Assembly (NCBI GenBank): GCA_022559845.1
Contig: CM040128.1
Location: 75,331,247-75,395,246, forward strand
Direction: 5' to 3'
Source of the DNA: Amorphophallus konjac
Lineage: Eukaryota > Streptophyta > Magnoliopsida > Alismatales > Araceae
Length of the DNA: 64,000 nt
Position numbers and translations under genes: made by a program. This document shows, in pieces, positions 32,194 to 41,787 of this stretch; position 1 is the stretch's first letter, and the number at the start of each line of letters is the position of its first letter. A model generated the notes under the pieces. It ran no database searches. It was given only the letters and a program-made list of their open reading frames with translations, and was not told the DNA's origin.

Positions 32194-35100
32194 GCGGAGG
32201 CCTGCGCCCGCGTCACTTATGAGACCTTCATCATGGCCCCAGCTCAAGACCAAGAAGGGTGGCAGACTATACCCAGAAAAACTAGAAAGGCACGCGCCTC
32301 CCGGCCCACCCCAGGAATTCACCCGAGGGTGGCAGCGCCCCTGCCTGCACCGCCCCCGACAAGCCCAGTTTGCCTTGACACAGCCCCTCGGCTGGTCATG
32401 AGACGGCCCACCCATAATAAAAAGAGTTCCGTCCCGCTGCGGATGCACAAGAAGACTAGCCCGGCGGTTGAAAGACTCCAGGCTATTATTGATGGGCTCG
32501 AAGATTATGAACAGCCCGAGATCCAGCCTATGGAGCTGAAGGAGTATGTCCCCTGGAAGGAGTTCGAATCACTCGAGCTGGCTCCGGGGATAGAAGCTGA
32601 TGCAGACAAAGAGCCTCCCCTGTGGGGTGAACCTCCTCAAGAGCAGCCATCCGCTGCAGCAGGCAAGAAGAAGAAGAAGAGAAGACCCAGGGGTAAGAAG
32701 AAGAAGGAGGTCGTCTTCGCCTGCGACACCCTCTCGGCGTTGTTCGACACCGCTCTCTCCCTGGAAGAGAAAGAAGAAGAGCCACCCCATGAACCGGCAA
32801 AAGTGAATCAAGCTGAGGCGTCCACCTCCCAACATGCTACCAGGTCAGGAAGGAAGTGGGGGCGCCCTCCTGAGGACAACCTCAACATCATGCTCAGGGG
32901 AGAACAACCATACCAGATCCCCGACCCTGAGGTCCGAGGCACCGAGATCCCTCCTCCATCGGGTCTCTATCCCGGAGGGGCCAGGAGCCAAGGAACCCCT
33001 TCGTTCGCCGAATTCCTGTCAGCCCGAGCAGGCAAGCAGGCGCGCTCCCCAGTGCCTCCCTCCACCAGGAAAGCAAGCAGTCCCCGAGCTCTACCGGCGG
33101 CTACTCCTCCCCAGCCAGAAGGAGAATTCAACGGCATCCCAAACCTCGCCGAATTCATGCGAGAAACAGAGGAAGCACAGCAGGCCCCGCCGGCTCGGCA
33201 GGCTGCGACAGAACCCACAGAGCAGGCATCCCCCGAGCAGGTACCCCAACTTCAGGATGGGGGCAGGCGTGCCAAACCCGAAGAGATGAAATTACTCAAG
33301 GTGCGGGCCGCCGAACGGATAGTCAGACACCTCAAGAAGATCCCGACCCGGTTCACCGTATGGGAGATGTTGTCCTTGAACGAGGAAACACGGCAAGCCA
33401 TCATAGCCGCCCTCCAGACGCCAGCACATCTTGAAGCTTGCCTGGCAGAGATGTCACCTGAAGTGGCGGTGGCCTTCACAGAAGATGACATGCTCCTGCC
33501 GACCTGCAGTCACAACAGACCCCTCTACATGAAGGGGCAATTGAATGGCCAGCCCATCAACAGGGTCCTGATCGACCCAGGGGCAGCAGTGAATATACTC
33601 CCTTACCGGGTGTACCAGAAACACTATTTCGACGTACACCTGGTTGAGGTTAAAAATGTCAAGATAGTTGGCTTTAACCAGAAATGTGAGGTGCCCATGG
33701 GGGTTGCAGAGTTCAACTTGACCTTTGATGACTTCACCACCAAGGTCCAGTTCCACGTCATCAACTCCAGCACTTCCTACAGGGCGTTGCTTGGCCGGCC
33801 TTGGCTACACCAGAATAGGGTGGTACCCTCCACTCTGCATCAATGCATCAAGTACCCCTGCGAGGGAAAGGAAGTCAGAATCTTCGCCGACCTCCACCCG
33901 TTCGAGGTGTTCGAGTGTCACTTGTCAGATGCTAATCTGTACTTGGAAAAGGCGAAGCAAGCTCCTCAAGCTGCCCGAGACAAGGGAAAGGAGAAAGCAG
34001 AGTCAGGTGGCTGGTTCCCTCCGCCACCCCCGGGTTATGTGGCTCCTCCACATGTACCGTTTATTGCACAAGAAGAAGGGGTATTCAAGGCGGCTCCTCT
34101 CGCCATCTACCCTACACCAGGGGCGCCTTGCCTCGAAGACCTGCTAGAAGACGTCAGGGTCCCGCCAGGGATCGTCAAGCCTGTAATAGAGATAGAATGC
34201 CAAGCAGCCGAGCAGCTGAGGACCTTCGAGGTACCTAACCCCGAAGGGCTGCCCACTATCTTTTATGTTGCTGGGGAGAAGCCAGTCAGGGAAGATGATG
34301 ATTACCGATTCCCTGATGAGCTGCACGACCCGCACGTCCCCATTGCGGGACTTCCTCACCTGACTGACCGGGCAGCCAGGATGGTCAGAAAGCAGAAGAT
34401 TCCCCCATACCTGCCCTCCAGCCGGAAGAAGATGTTTGAACAGATGTGGAACCCGCCAAACCTGGATCGACGGTTGCTGAAAATCACCAAGCACCCCGGT
34501 CTGGGCCTTTCACTAGAGGAATATTACGAGACTGACGTCATATCAGTCTCGACATGGTCTGGCAACGACCCCGCAGAAGCTACAGATTCGCGGGAAGCCT
34601 GTCAAGATGCATATCCTGGGCCCCCGGTTCAGGAGGCACAAGACGAAGAGGTCTTCCTTTGGAAACCTCCCCGCCGCCGCTGCCTGGAGAAGACCCCCTC
34701 CTTCTCCGAAGTGTCGACCTTGAGAGGGCACACCAGCGAGGCACCTCCACCCCGGCCGGCCGGCGAAACAAGGGGCAGAAGCATGGGCCAGGCTCCGAAA
34801 TCCCCTCGATACGACCCCGTCATGTACGCCTTGTACCATAGGCAGCAACGGGAGATCGAGACGCTAAAAGTACGACTGGCTGAGTTGACCTCGCTAGTCG
34901 CCGACCTGATCCAGGGTTCTCTCCCCCCGCGGGGTGGCCGCATGCCTCGGCCCCGAGATGCCAGTCCTGACACCCCCGTCTGGTCAAGAAGGGAATTGAG
35001 AGACACGGCAAGCCTGTTGATAGGGCGGCCAACCAGGCAAGGCCTAACACTCCAAGAGAAGCTGCAGAATCCCTACTCCTTCCCGAGAGAGAATACCCGG

Positions 35101-35877
35101 GGCATCTTCGACTGGGCCTGCCATTACGGCAAGGTCTCCCTCCCACGGTCCAAGAGGCCGCAAGACACCCGAAGAAGCGGGGACCCACTATTTTGCCCTT
35201 ACCACCAGATGCTGGGTCACGCCATTGAAGACTGCTATGTCTTCAAAGACATTGCTCAAGACCTCATTGACAGGGACGAGCTCAGGATGGGGGATTATGT
35301 GGTAGCCCCGCCACGCCCCCACGTGGCGGACAGCCCCAGAGCAGGAGCCTACACCGTGTCCATCCACTACCAGGCCCCTGAAGATGCGGCTGCCCCGGCC
35401 CCCGTCCAAGCTATCTACGATGAGTACATAGAAGACCCCGGGGTGGCCCTGTGCCTTTCTGCACCAGCGGGCCTCACAGACCCGACGGCTACGGTCCAAG
35501 AGGACTGCACGGCAAATCCAGCCCCCACACCCAGCCAGCAGGAGCAAGAAGATGAGGATGCCATCCTCGAGCCCGAAGACAATGAAGACCAAGACTTCAT
35601 CGATTTGTCGCCAGCCCCGCCGGAAATTGAAAATGGCGGCCAGGCCACAGTCGACGAATTGATTGAGATCAACCTCGGCACAGAAGGCGACCCCAGGCCG
35701 ACCTTTCTAAGTGCTCTCATCCCCCCTCGTGAGAGAGAACAATACATAAAGATGCTACAAGAGTTCCGAGATTGTTTTGCCTGGAATTACAAAGAAATGC
35801 CCGGACTCAGTCCCGAGGTGACTCAGCACATCTTGTCCATCGATCCCAAGGTGGAGCCGGTGAAGCAGTCTCCCTGA
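32194..35877 (+). CDS. Element B protease and duplicated mini-gag spacer
   Basis: Same frame as gag, resuming after TGA 32191; numbering from ATG 32233. A lysine-rich linker comes first. The retropepsin domain has its catalytic Asp448 in LIDPGAAVNILP and a C-terminal ALLGRPWLH segment. Between protease and RT lies a second gag-like module: coiled coil at 864-890 (YHRQQREIETLKVRLAEL), then a block resembling the region before the Gag knuckle (LQEKLQNPYSFPRENTRG), then a second CHHC knuckle (C988, H991, H996, C1001; FCPYHQMLGHAIEDC). The capsid core is absent. A lacks this module. TGA at 35875 ends the frame where A has CGG in PPRRMRPEL. Confidence 0.85.
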   Translation, partial: AEACARVTYETFIMAPAQDQEGWQTIPRKTRKARASRPTPGIHPRVAAPLPAPPPTSPVCLDTAPRLVMRRPTHNKKSSVPLRMHKKTSPAVERLQAIIDGLEDYEQPEIQPMELKEYVPWKEFESLELAPGIEADADKEPPLWGEPPQEQPSAAAGKKKKKRRPRGKKKKEVVFACDTLSALFDTALSLEEKEEEPPHEPAKVNQAEASTSQHATRSGRKWGRPPEDNLNIMLRGEQPYQIPDPEVRGTEIPPPSGLYPGGARSQGTPSFAEFLSARAGKQARSPVPPSTRKASSPRALPAATPPQPEGEFNGIPNLAEFMRETEEAQQAPPARQAATEPTEQASPEQVPQLQDGGRRAKPEEMKLLKVRAAERIVRHLKKIPTRFTVWEMLSLNEETRQAIIAALQTPAHLEACLAEMSPEVAVAFTEDDMLLPTCSHNRPLYMKGQLNGQPINRVLIDPGAAVNILPYRVYQKHYFDVHLVEVKNVKIVGFNQKCEVPMGVAEFNLTFDDFTTKVQFHVINSSTSYRALLGRPWLHQNRVVPSTLHQCIKYPCEGKEVRIFADLHPFEVFECHLSDANLYLEKAKQAPQAARDKGKEKAESGGWFPPPPPGYVAPPHVPFIAQEEGVFKAAPLAIYPTPGAPCLEDLLEDVRVPPGIVKPVIEIECQAAEQLRTFEVPNPEGLPTIFYVAGEKPVREDDDYRFPDELHDPHVPIAGLPHLTDRAARMVRKQKIPPYLPSSRKKMFEQMWNPPNLDRRLLKITKHPGLGLSLEEYYETDVISVSTWSGNDPAEATDSREACQDAYPGPPVQEAQDEEVFLWKPPRRRCLEKTPSFSEVSTLRGHTSEAPPPRPAGETRGRSMGQAPKSPRYDPVMYALYHRQQREIETLKVRLAELTSLVADLIQGSLPPRGGRMPRPRDASPDTPVWSRRELRDTASLLIGRPTRQGLTLQEKLQNPYSFPRENTRGIFDWACHYGKVSLPRSKRPQDTRRSGDPLFCPYHQMLGHAIEDCYVFKDIAQDLIDRDELRMGDYVVAPPRPHVADSPRAGAYTVSIHYQAPEDAAAPAPVQAIYDEYIEDPGVALCLSAPAGLTDPTATVQEDCTANPAPTPSQQEQEDEDAILEPEDNEDQDFIDLSPAPPEIENGGQATVDELIEINLGTEGDPRPTFLSALIPPREREQYIKMLQEFRDCFAWNYKEMPGLSPEVTQHILSIDPKVEPVKQSP
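34801..35330 (+). repeat. Second gag-like module (coiled coil plus CHHC knuckle) between PR and RT of B
   Basis: The encoded segment repeats, in order, the coiled coil and the nucleocapsid part of the B Gag (30720-30810 and 31840-32140) and skips the capsid core between them. Similarity at the knuckle is high (FC-YH-MLGH-IEDCYVFKD in both) and moderate elsewhere, so the duplication is not recent. Confidence 0.75.
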
Positions 35878-38800
35878 CGCATGAGGCCAGAGTTAACCAG
35901 CCAGATCTGCAAGGAGGTCGACAAGCTCATAGATGTCGGCTTCGTGGCGGAAAACCAATACACCACATGGTTGGCCAACATTGTACCAGTGAAAAAGAAG
36001 AACGGACAGATCAGGATTTGCGTGGATTTCCGTGACCTGAATAAAGCCTGCCCGAAAGATGACTTCCCGGTGCCTATCACTGAAGTGATGATTGATGCAA
36101 CTACTGGCCACGAGGCCTTGTCCTTTATGGATAGGTCGTCCGGCTATAACCAAATCTGGATAGCCGACCACGACCGGATTCACACCGCCTTTAGGTCGCC
36201 CAAGGGGATATTTCACTACAAGAGGATGCCCTTCGGCCTCAAAAATGCCGGTGCTACATATCAGCGGGCAATGACTAAGATCTTCGACGAGCTACTGTAC
36301 AGCAAGGTCGAATGCTACATTGATGATCTGGTCGTCAAGACTAAGAAGAGAGATGAACATCTGAACGACCTCAGGGTTGTCTTCCAAAGGCTCCGGCTAT
36401 ACAGGCTAAAAATGAACCCCATGAAGTGCGCCTTCGGCGTGTCCAGTGAAAAGTTCCTCGGCTTCATTGTCCGGCACAGAGGGATCGAGATCGACCCCTT
36501 CAAGATAAAGGCCATCCAGGAGTTGCCCCCTCCGAAGAGTCTGGGAGAGCTGAGGTCCCTACAGGGCCGGTTAGCTTACATCCGCAGGTTCATCTCCAAC
36601 CTGTCGGGGCGTTGCCAACCCTTCCACAGACTGATGATGAAAGATGCACCCTTCAGCTGGGGCCACGAATGCCAGCAAGCGTTCGACCAGCTAAAGGAAT
36701 ACCTGAAGACCCCGCCTGTCCTGGGGGCACCTATCAAAGGCAGACCGCTCATTCTTTACATAGCGGCCACCGAATACTCACTGGGGGCAATGCTCACCCA
36801 GAACAATGATGAGGGAAAAGAGCAGGCCCTCTACTACCTCAGCCGGAGACTGGTGGGTGCGGAGGCCAAATACACTCCGATAGAGAAAGTCTGCCTCGCT
36901 TTGGTCTTCGCAGTCAAGAAGATGAGGCACTACATGCTGTCCCATGAAGTGAGTCTAATATCCAGAGCTGACCCTATCAAGCACATCCTCCTCCGGCTTG
37001 TCCCAAAGGGGCGCCATGGCAAGTGGGCCGTGCTACTTATGGAATTTGACATCACTTACGTGCCCCAGAAGGCCGTTAAGGGGCAAGCCGTCGCGGATTT
37101 CTTCGCTGCACACCCTGTGCCCGAAGGCTCCCCGTTGGCCACTGAGCTACCTGAAGATGAAACACTGGAGGTAGACCAAATACAACAAGCCATCTGGCAG
37201 CTTTACTTTGATGGAGCCTCGAGGACAGAAGCGACCCCGTCCGGGTGCACCAAGGTACGAGCCGGAGCAGGCATCGTCCTCAAGTCGCCAGACGGAGAAG
37301 TGATGCACACTTCCTGCTGCATTAGCAAACCCTGCACCAATAATGAAGCAGAGTATGAAGCTCTGATCATCGGCCTCCAGGTCGCCCTCCAAATGGAGAT
37401 CAAAATGCTCCAAGTGTTCGGCGACTCGCTGCTGGTCGTCAAGCAAGTCCAGGGACAGTTTGATGTCCGAAAACCTGAGCTGCTCCCTTATCACACTAAG
37501 GCGAAGCGGCTCATGGAGCGGTTCTATCTCCTCGAGGTAGGCCATGTCGCCAGAGGGGAGAACGCACAAGCCGACGCATTGGCAAAATTGGCAAGCTCAC
37601 TGGCAGTGCCTCCAGATGGATCTCTCCATATCCAAGTAATAAACCAGCGCCAGATGCCCAGCATGATAGAAGAGGAGACAGAAGAAGAAGAACTAGAGGT
37701 CACTGCAGCAGAAGCCGTCGGCCTACCTGACTGGAGAGCCTCCCTGATGCAGTGGTTCAAACACCAGCAATTACCTGACCGAAGAGAAGAAAGGATCAAG
37801 CTAGTCAGAACCAAAGACTCCTATGAGCTCCGAAACGGAATACTGTTCCGAATTGTGGCGGATGCCAAACAGAAGCTACTCCTCCGATGCTTGTCCATTG
37901 AAGAAGCTTGGAGGGTTATGAAGGAGGTCCATGCTGGCACAGCTGGCGCACACCAGGCGGGGCCGAAGATGAAAATTGAAATCAAGAAACTTGGCTACTA
38001 TTGGCCTGTAATGTTCAACGACTGTTGCGAGTACGCTAAGTCGTGTCAGAGATGCCAGGAGCATGCCACTATACCCAGGAGGCCTCCCGTGCAACTGCAC
38101 CCAACCGCACCCAGTTGGCCGTTTGCCCAATGGGGAACAGATGTTGTGGGCCCCTTACCCGCATCTTCCACAGGCTGCAAATACATTCTGGCGGCGACCG
38201 ACTACTTCTCCCGCTGGGCAGAGGCTGTTGCCTTACGGGAGGTCACCGGAGAAATCGTGGTCAGGTTTGTCCGCCGCAACATTATATTCCAATTTGGCGT
38301 ACCCGACCAGATTGTGTCAGACAACGGCAGCCACTTCCGCAACCAGAAGGTTTACCGGCTAGCAGAAAAATATAAAATTGACTGGAGGACATCGACTCCT
38401 TACAATCCACAAGCCAATGGGCTGGCCGAAGCTTTCAATAAGACACTTTGCACTCTCCTGGCCAAAACTGTTAGCTCTAACAAAAGGGACTGGGAAGAAA
38501 AAATGTATGAAGCGCTTTGGGCGTACCGAACTGTATACAAGACCCCAACGGGCTGCTCGCCCTTCTCTCTCGTATACGGCTCGGAAGCAATCGTCCCCGT
38601 CGAACTGGAGATACCATCCCTCAGGGTCGCCATTCAGCATGGGCTTGTCCCCGAAGGGCAGACCAACACCGAGCGAAGACTCGATGAACTCTCCAGTCTG
38701 GAAGGAAAGCAGCTTCAAGCCCAACAGAATATTCAGGTCTACCAGGCCCGAATTGCGCGCGCCTTTGACAAGCTAGTCAAGGAGCGCGAATTCAAGAAAG

Positions 38801-39009
38801 GTGACCTTGTCATGGTCAAGAGAAGAGATCTCATGGCTGCCAACCCCAAGGGTAAGCTGAACGAGAACTGGCTCGGACCCTACGTAGTCCAAAAAGTCTA
38901 CGAGGGTGGGGCCTATGTAATTGTCAACCATCGCGGGGAAGTTCAGTTCCCGCCTCTTAATGGAAGGCACTTGAGAGTGTACCACGCTCCGGCGCCCCCA
39001 TTCAGGTAA
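35878..39009 (+). CDS. pol: Element B reverse transcriptase, RNase H, archaeal-type RNase H and integrase
   Basis: Numbering from ATG 35881. RT at ~1-260 with the catalytic YIDD at 146-149 and FCVDFRDLN-type block before it. The Ty3-type RNase H follows (~285-400; LYIAATEYSLGAML). A second, archaeal-type RNase H (~440-590) has Asp444 in LYFDGAS, Glu in NNEAEYEA, Asp in FGDSLLV and Asp in NAQADALAKLA; this dual arrangement marks the Tat lineage. Integrase has an HHCC zinc domain (VHAGTAGAH and CQRC) and a DDE core of D754, D814 and E850 (D-X59-D-X35-E), then a GPY-like C-terminus (WLGPYVV). All catalytic residues are present. Stop at 39007-39009. Confidence 0.92.
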   Translation, partial: RMRPELTSQICKEVDKLIDVGFVAENQYTTWLANIVPVKKKNGQIRICVDFRDLNKACPKDDFPVPITEVMIDATTGHEALSFMDRSSGYNQIWIADHDRIHTAFRSPKGIFHYKRMPFGLKNAGATYQRAMTKIFDELLYSKVECYIDDLVVKTKKRDEHLNDLRVVFQRLRLYRLKMNPMKCAFGVSSEKFLGFIVRHRGIEIDPFKIKAIQELPPPKSLGELRSLQGRLAYIRRFISNLSGRCQPFHRLMMKDAPFSWGHECQQAFDQLKEYLKTPPVLGAPIKGRPLILYIAATEYSLGAMLTQNNDEGKEQALYYLSRRLVGAEAKYTPIEKVCLALVFAVKKMRHYMLSHEVSLISRADPIKHILLRLVPKGRHGKWAVLLMEFDITYVPQKAVKGQAVADFFAAHPVPEGSPLATELPEDETLEVDQIQQAIWQLYFDGASRTEATPSGCTKVRAGAGIVLKSPDGEVMHTSCCISKPCTNNEAEYEALIIGLQVALQMEIKMLQVFGDSLLVVKQVQGQFDVRKPELLPYHTKAKRLMERFYLLEVGHVARGENAQADALAKLASSLAVPPDGSLHIQVINQRQMPSMIEEETEEEELEVTAAEAVGLPDWRASLMQWFKHQQLPDRREERIKLVRTKDSYELRNGILFRIVADAKQKLLLRCLSIEEAWRVMKEVHAGTAGAHQAGPKMKIEIKKLGYYWPVMFNDCCEYAKSCQRCQEHATIPRRPPVQLHPTAPSWPFAQWGTDVVGPLPASSTGCKYILAATDYFSRWAEAVALREVTGEIVVRFVRRNIIFQFGVPDQIVSDNGSHFRNQKVYRLAEKYKIDWRTSTPYNPQANGLAEAFNKTLCTLLAKTVSSNKRDWEEKMYEALWAYRTVYKTPTGCSPFSLVYGSEAIVPVELEIPSLRVAIQHGLVPEGQTNTERRLDELSSLEGKQLQAQQNIQVYQARIARAFDKLVKEREFKKGDLVMVKRRDLMAANPKGKLNENWLGPYVVQKVYEGGAYVIVNHRGEVQFPPLNGRHLRVYHAPAPPFR

Positions 39010-39059
39010 TAATATTACTCTCCGCCCCATTTTGGGGTGGATTTGCGTCATTAAATGTC

Positions 39060-39440
39060 CAAATGATGTGACCACCAGCCGTGTTCCAAAAAAGGGGAAG
39101 AGGAATAATAGGAAGAGAAGAGAGAAAAAAAAAGGGGGACAAAAAAAAGAAGAAGCAAAAAAAGAATAGAAAGAGAAAGAGGGAAGAAGCAAAAAAAGAA
39201 TAGAAAGAGAAAGAGGGAAGAAGCAAAAAAAAAGGAGAAAGAAAAAGAATAGAAAGAGAAGAAAGGAAAGGAAAAGAAAAAAAAAAGAAAAAAGGAAAAA
39301 AAATAGGAAGGAAAGTAAAAAAAAAAGAGAAAAAAAAAGAAAGAGAAAAAAAATAGAACCAGAAAAGGGGAACGCCCCCCGTTTCCAGTCACCACCCCGC
39401 ATCAACGGAGGTACCAAAAATTGACTAAAAAAAAAAACTC
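39060..39440 (+). repeat. Purine-rich tract downstream of B pol
   Basis: Almost only A and G on the + strand for about 310 bp, with an imperfect ~40 bp unit (GAATAGAAAGAGAAAGAGGG) repeated near 39160-39260. Serine/phenylalanine-rich frames on the other strand are translations of this tract. Confidence 0.7.
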
Positions 39441-40135
39441 TTCTCTCCGTCCTTCCCGGGCGGTGAGTACCCCTTTGGCCCGGACCTCCCGTCCGGGTCA
39501 TTGACTAAACAAACTCTTCTCTCCGTCCTTCCCGGGCGGTGAGTACCCCTTTGGCTCGGACCTCCCGTCCGGGTCATTGACTAAACAAACTCTTCTCTCG
39601 GTCCTTCCCGGGCAGTGAGTACCCCTTTGGCCCGGACCTCCCGTCCGGGTCATTGACTAAACAAACTCTTCTCTCCGTCCTTCCCGGGCGGTGAGTACCC
39701 CTTTGGCCCGGACCTCCCGTCCGGGTCATTGACTAAACAAACTCTTCTCTCCGTCCTTCCCGGGCGGTCAGTACCCCTTTGGCTCGGACCTCCCGTCCGG
39801 GTCATTGACTAAACAAACTCTTCTCTCCGTCCTTCCCGGGAGGTGAGTACCCCTTTGGCCCGGACCTCCCGTCCGGGTCATTGACTAAACAAACTCTTCT
39901 CTCCGTCCTTCCCGGGCGGTGAGTACCCCTTTGGCTCGGACCTCCCGTCCGGGTCATTGACTAAACAAACTCTTCTCTCCGTCCTTCCCGGGCGGTGAGT
40001 ACCCCTTTGGCTCGGACCTCCCGTCCGGGTCATTGACTAAACAAACTCTTCTCTCCGTCCTTCCCGGGTGGTGAGTACCCCTTTGGCTCGGACCCCCCGT
40101 CCGGGTCATTGACTAAACAAACTCTTCTCTCCGTC
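39419..40135 (+). repeat. 76 bp tandem array in the 3' untranslated region of B
   Basis: ATTGACTAAACAAACTCTTC starts units at 39500, 39576, 39652, 39728, 39804, 39880, 39956, 40032 and 40108, with a diverged unit before them. Each unit contains CCCGGGCGG and CCGGACCTCCCGTCCGGG, which can form a hairpin. Arrays at this position are typical of Tat elements. Confidence 0.9.
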
Positions 40136-40596
40136 CCCTTTGGATGACGAGAAGTCCGGCCTCTGACTGAGGCCCCCGCTTGAGGCCAGCACGCGCTTCT
40201 AATATTGCGACAAAACCAGGGAGTTGCCCGTTCGGTATGGTGGAGTGGTCCCCTCGTCCTCCCCCTGGGAAGGCGAGCACTCTCCTGTACCCTGACATGG
40301 GTCCCTGCCTGGTCCTTCCGAAGCGAATCCTCGCAAAGACTCATACCCTGCCAATGGGTCTCAACACAAAAAGGGCGGAAAGATACAAGAGCAAGGGAAG
40401 AGGAAGAAGGAAACAATATGCACAGAAGAGAAAGAAGGGTAAGAAAGCTCCCTCTGGGACGAATGCATACACAAAGAACGCGTGGAATCATAAATGCTCT
40501 GCTCTACTCAGAAAAGGGACCAGACTACATGTGCTGCGGGGCATACCCCTGTGTTACATTCGAAAGAAAAGAAAAAGGAATTAAGGGATGCAACGC
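40136..40596. other. Region between the 76 bp array and the antisense gene
   Basis: No sense coding region that I can support. It would form the 3' untranslated end of the antisense transcript. I see no strong polyadenylation signal. Confidence 0.4.
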
Positions 40597-41787
40597 TTAG
40601 TCGATGTCCCTGAAGATGTCCTCGAGAGGGAGGATCCCGACGCAAGGGAAGTTCGTCATATCGCGCAGTCGGCCCCTCAATTCCTCAAGACGGGCGAGCT
40701 CCGCTTCGACGGACACCATTTCAACGTCGGCGACGGCAAGAGCTTCCCTCTCCTCCGCCACCCTCCTTTCCGCCTCGGCAAGGCCAAGTTTAGCCGCAGC
40801 GAGGTAGCCCTCCAGCTTCTCGATCCGGTTCTTGAAGGAACGGACGCTGCCTTCGCCTTCCTCCAAGGCCTTTCCGCGGTGTTCTCTATTATGGCGTCGG
40901 GCCTCCAAGGTCTGCAGGTACTCATCTGCCTGAGCGTCAAGGGCGGTACGTTCGTCGGGAGCCTGGCTCTCCAGGAACTCGCGGCGCCTGACATACTTCA
41001 GCAACAGCAGAACCCGCCGCGACCATTCCTCCAGCGGGCAGTTGAGCACTTGCAACGCCCCAGTCAACTACGTCACTATGGTGTGCACCTCCCGATACGA
41101 CAGAGGAGGGTCGGCGAGGAGCATGGTCCGTAGAGTGATCAGCATTTGACGGACTGGTGCTTCTGATGACATATGGCTGACTGAGGGCACGACCGGAGGA
41201 GTAAATTCCACGGTGTTGTCCACTTCTGCCCACAGGTCAGCGTCCACTGCCGCTGAAGAGGAAGGATGGGCAAGGGTCAAACCACCTGGTCGGTGTAGCT
41301 CAACCAGAGACCCTTGGCCAGCCACTGCCCGGGGAGTGGACAAGACCATTGCCGAAGCCTCCGGCACTTCCGTTATTTGGAGCTCCCCTGCCTCCTCTGC
41401 CTCCGCCTGACTCGCTTCTGCCATTCCAAGGGGCAGGGGTGTGGGTGTCGCTGCTTCGTCCAGAGGAGGAGCTTCAAGCAAGGCTGGGCCCGAAGTAGTC
41501 ACCCATGAACTTCTCCTTCGCGGCTGGGATCCCTCCAGATGTACACGGAGCCCCGCGAATATTTGTCTCAGGAACGGGTCCTCCATCTGGGCCGGCAGCT
41601 TCGGAAGAGGTGGAAGGGGGACTAATAGGTGGGGAACGCTTCCTGCCTGCACGAGCACGGCAAGAGTCTCCACCTCCGGAACAGATGCCGGAATCGATCC
41701 CCCCACTGGTGGCTGACCGGTAATCGGCCTCCGCTTGGCGATTGCCTTGCGAGAGCGGCCAGACATCTTCCCGGTCGTCGACACCGC
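40597..41787 (-). CDS. Antisense gene exon 6 (coiled-coil C-terminus)
   Basis: Acceptor ATGTGGGCAG before 41787; stop at 40599-40597. A TAG at 41070-41068 interrupts it (CAG in the likely ancestor). The last ~150 residues form a long heptad-rich coiled coil (RIEKLEGYLAAAKLGLAEAE, then EAELARLEELRGRLRDM), suggesting a multimerising protein. Confidence 0.6.

Noticed and set aside
38773..39501. Long Phe/Ser/Leu-rich frame on the minus strand that looks like a membrane protein
   Set aside because: It is the complement of the purine-rich tract after B pol; low complexity, no start context.
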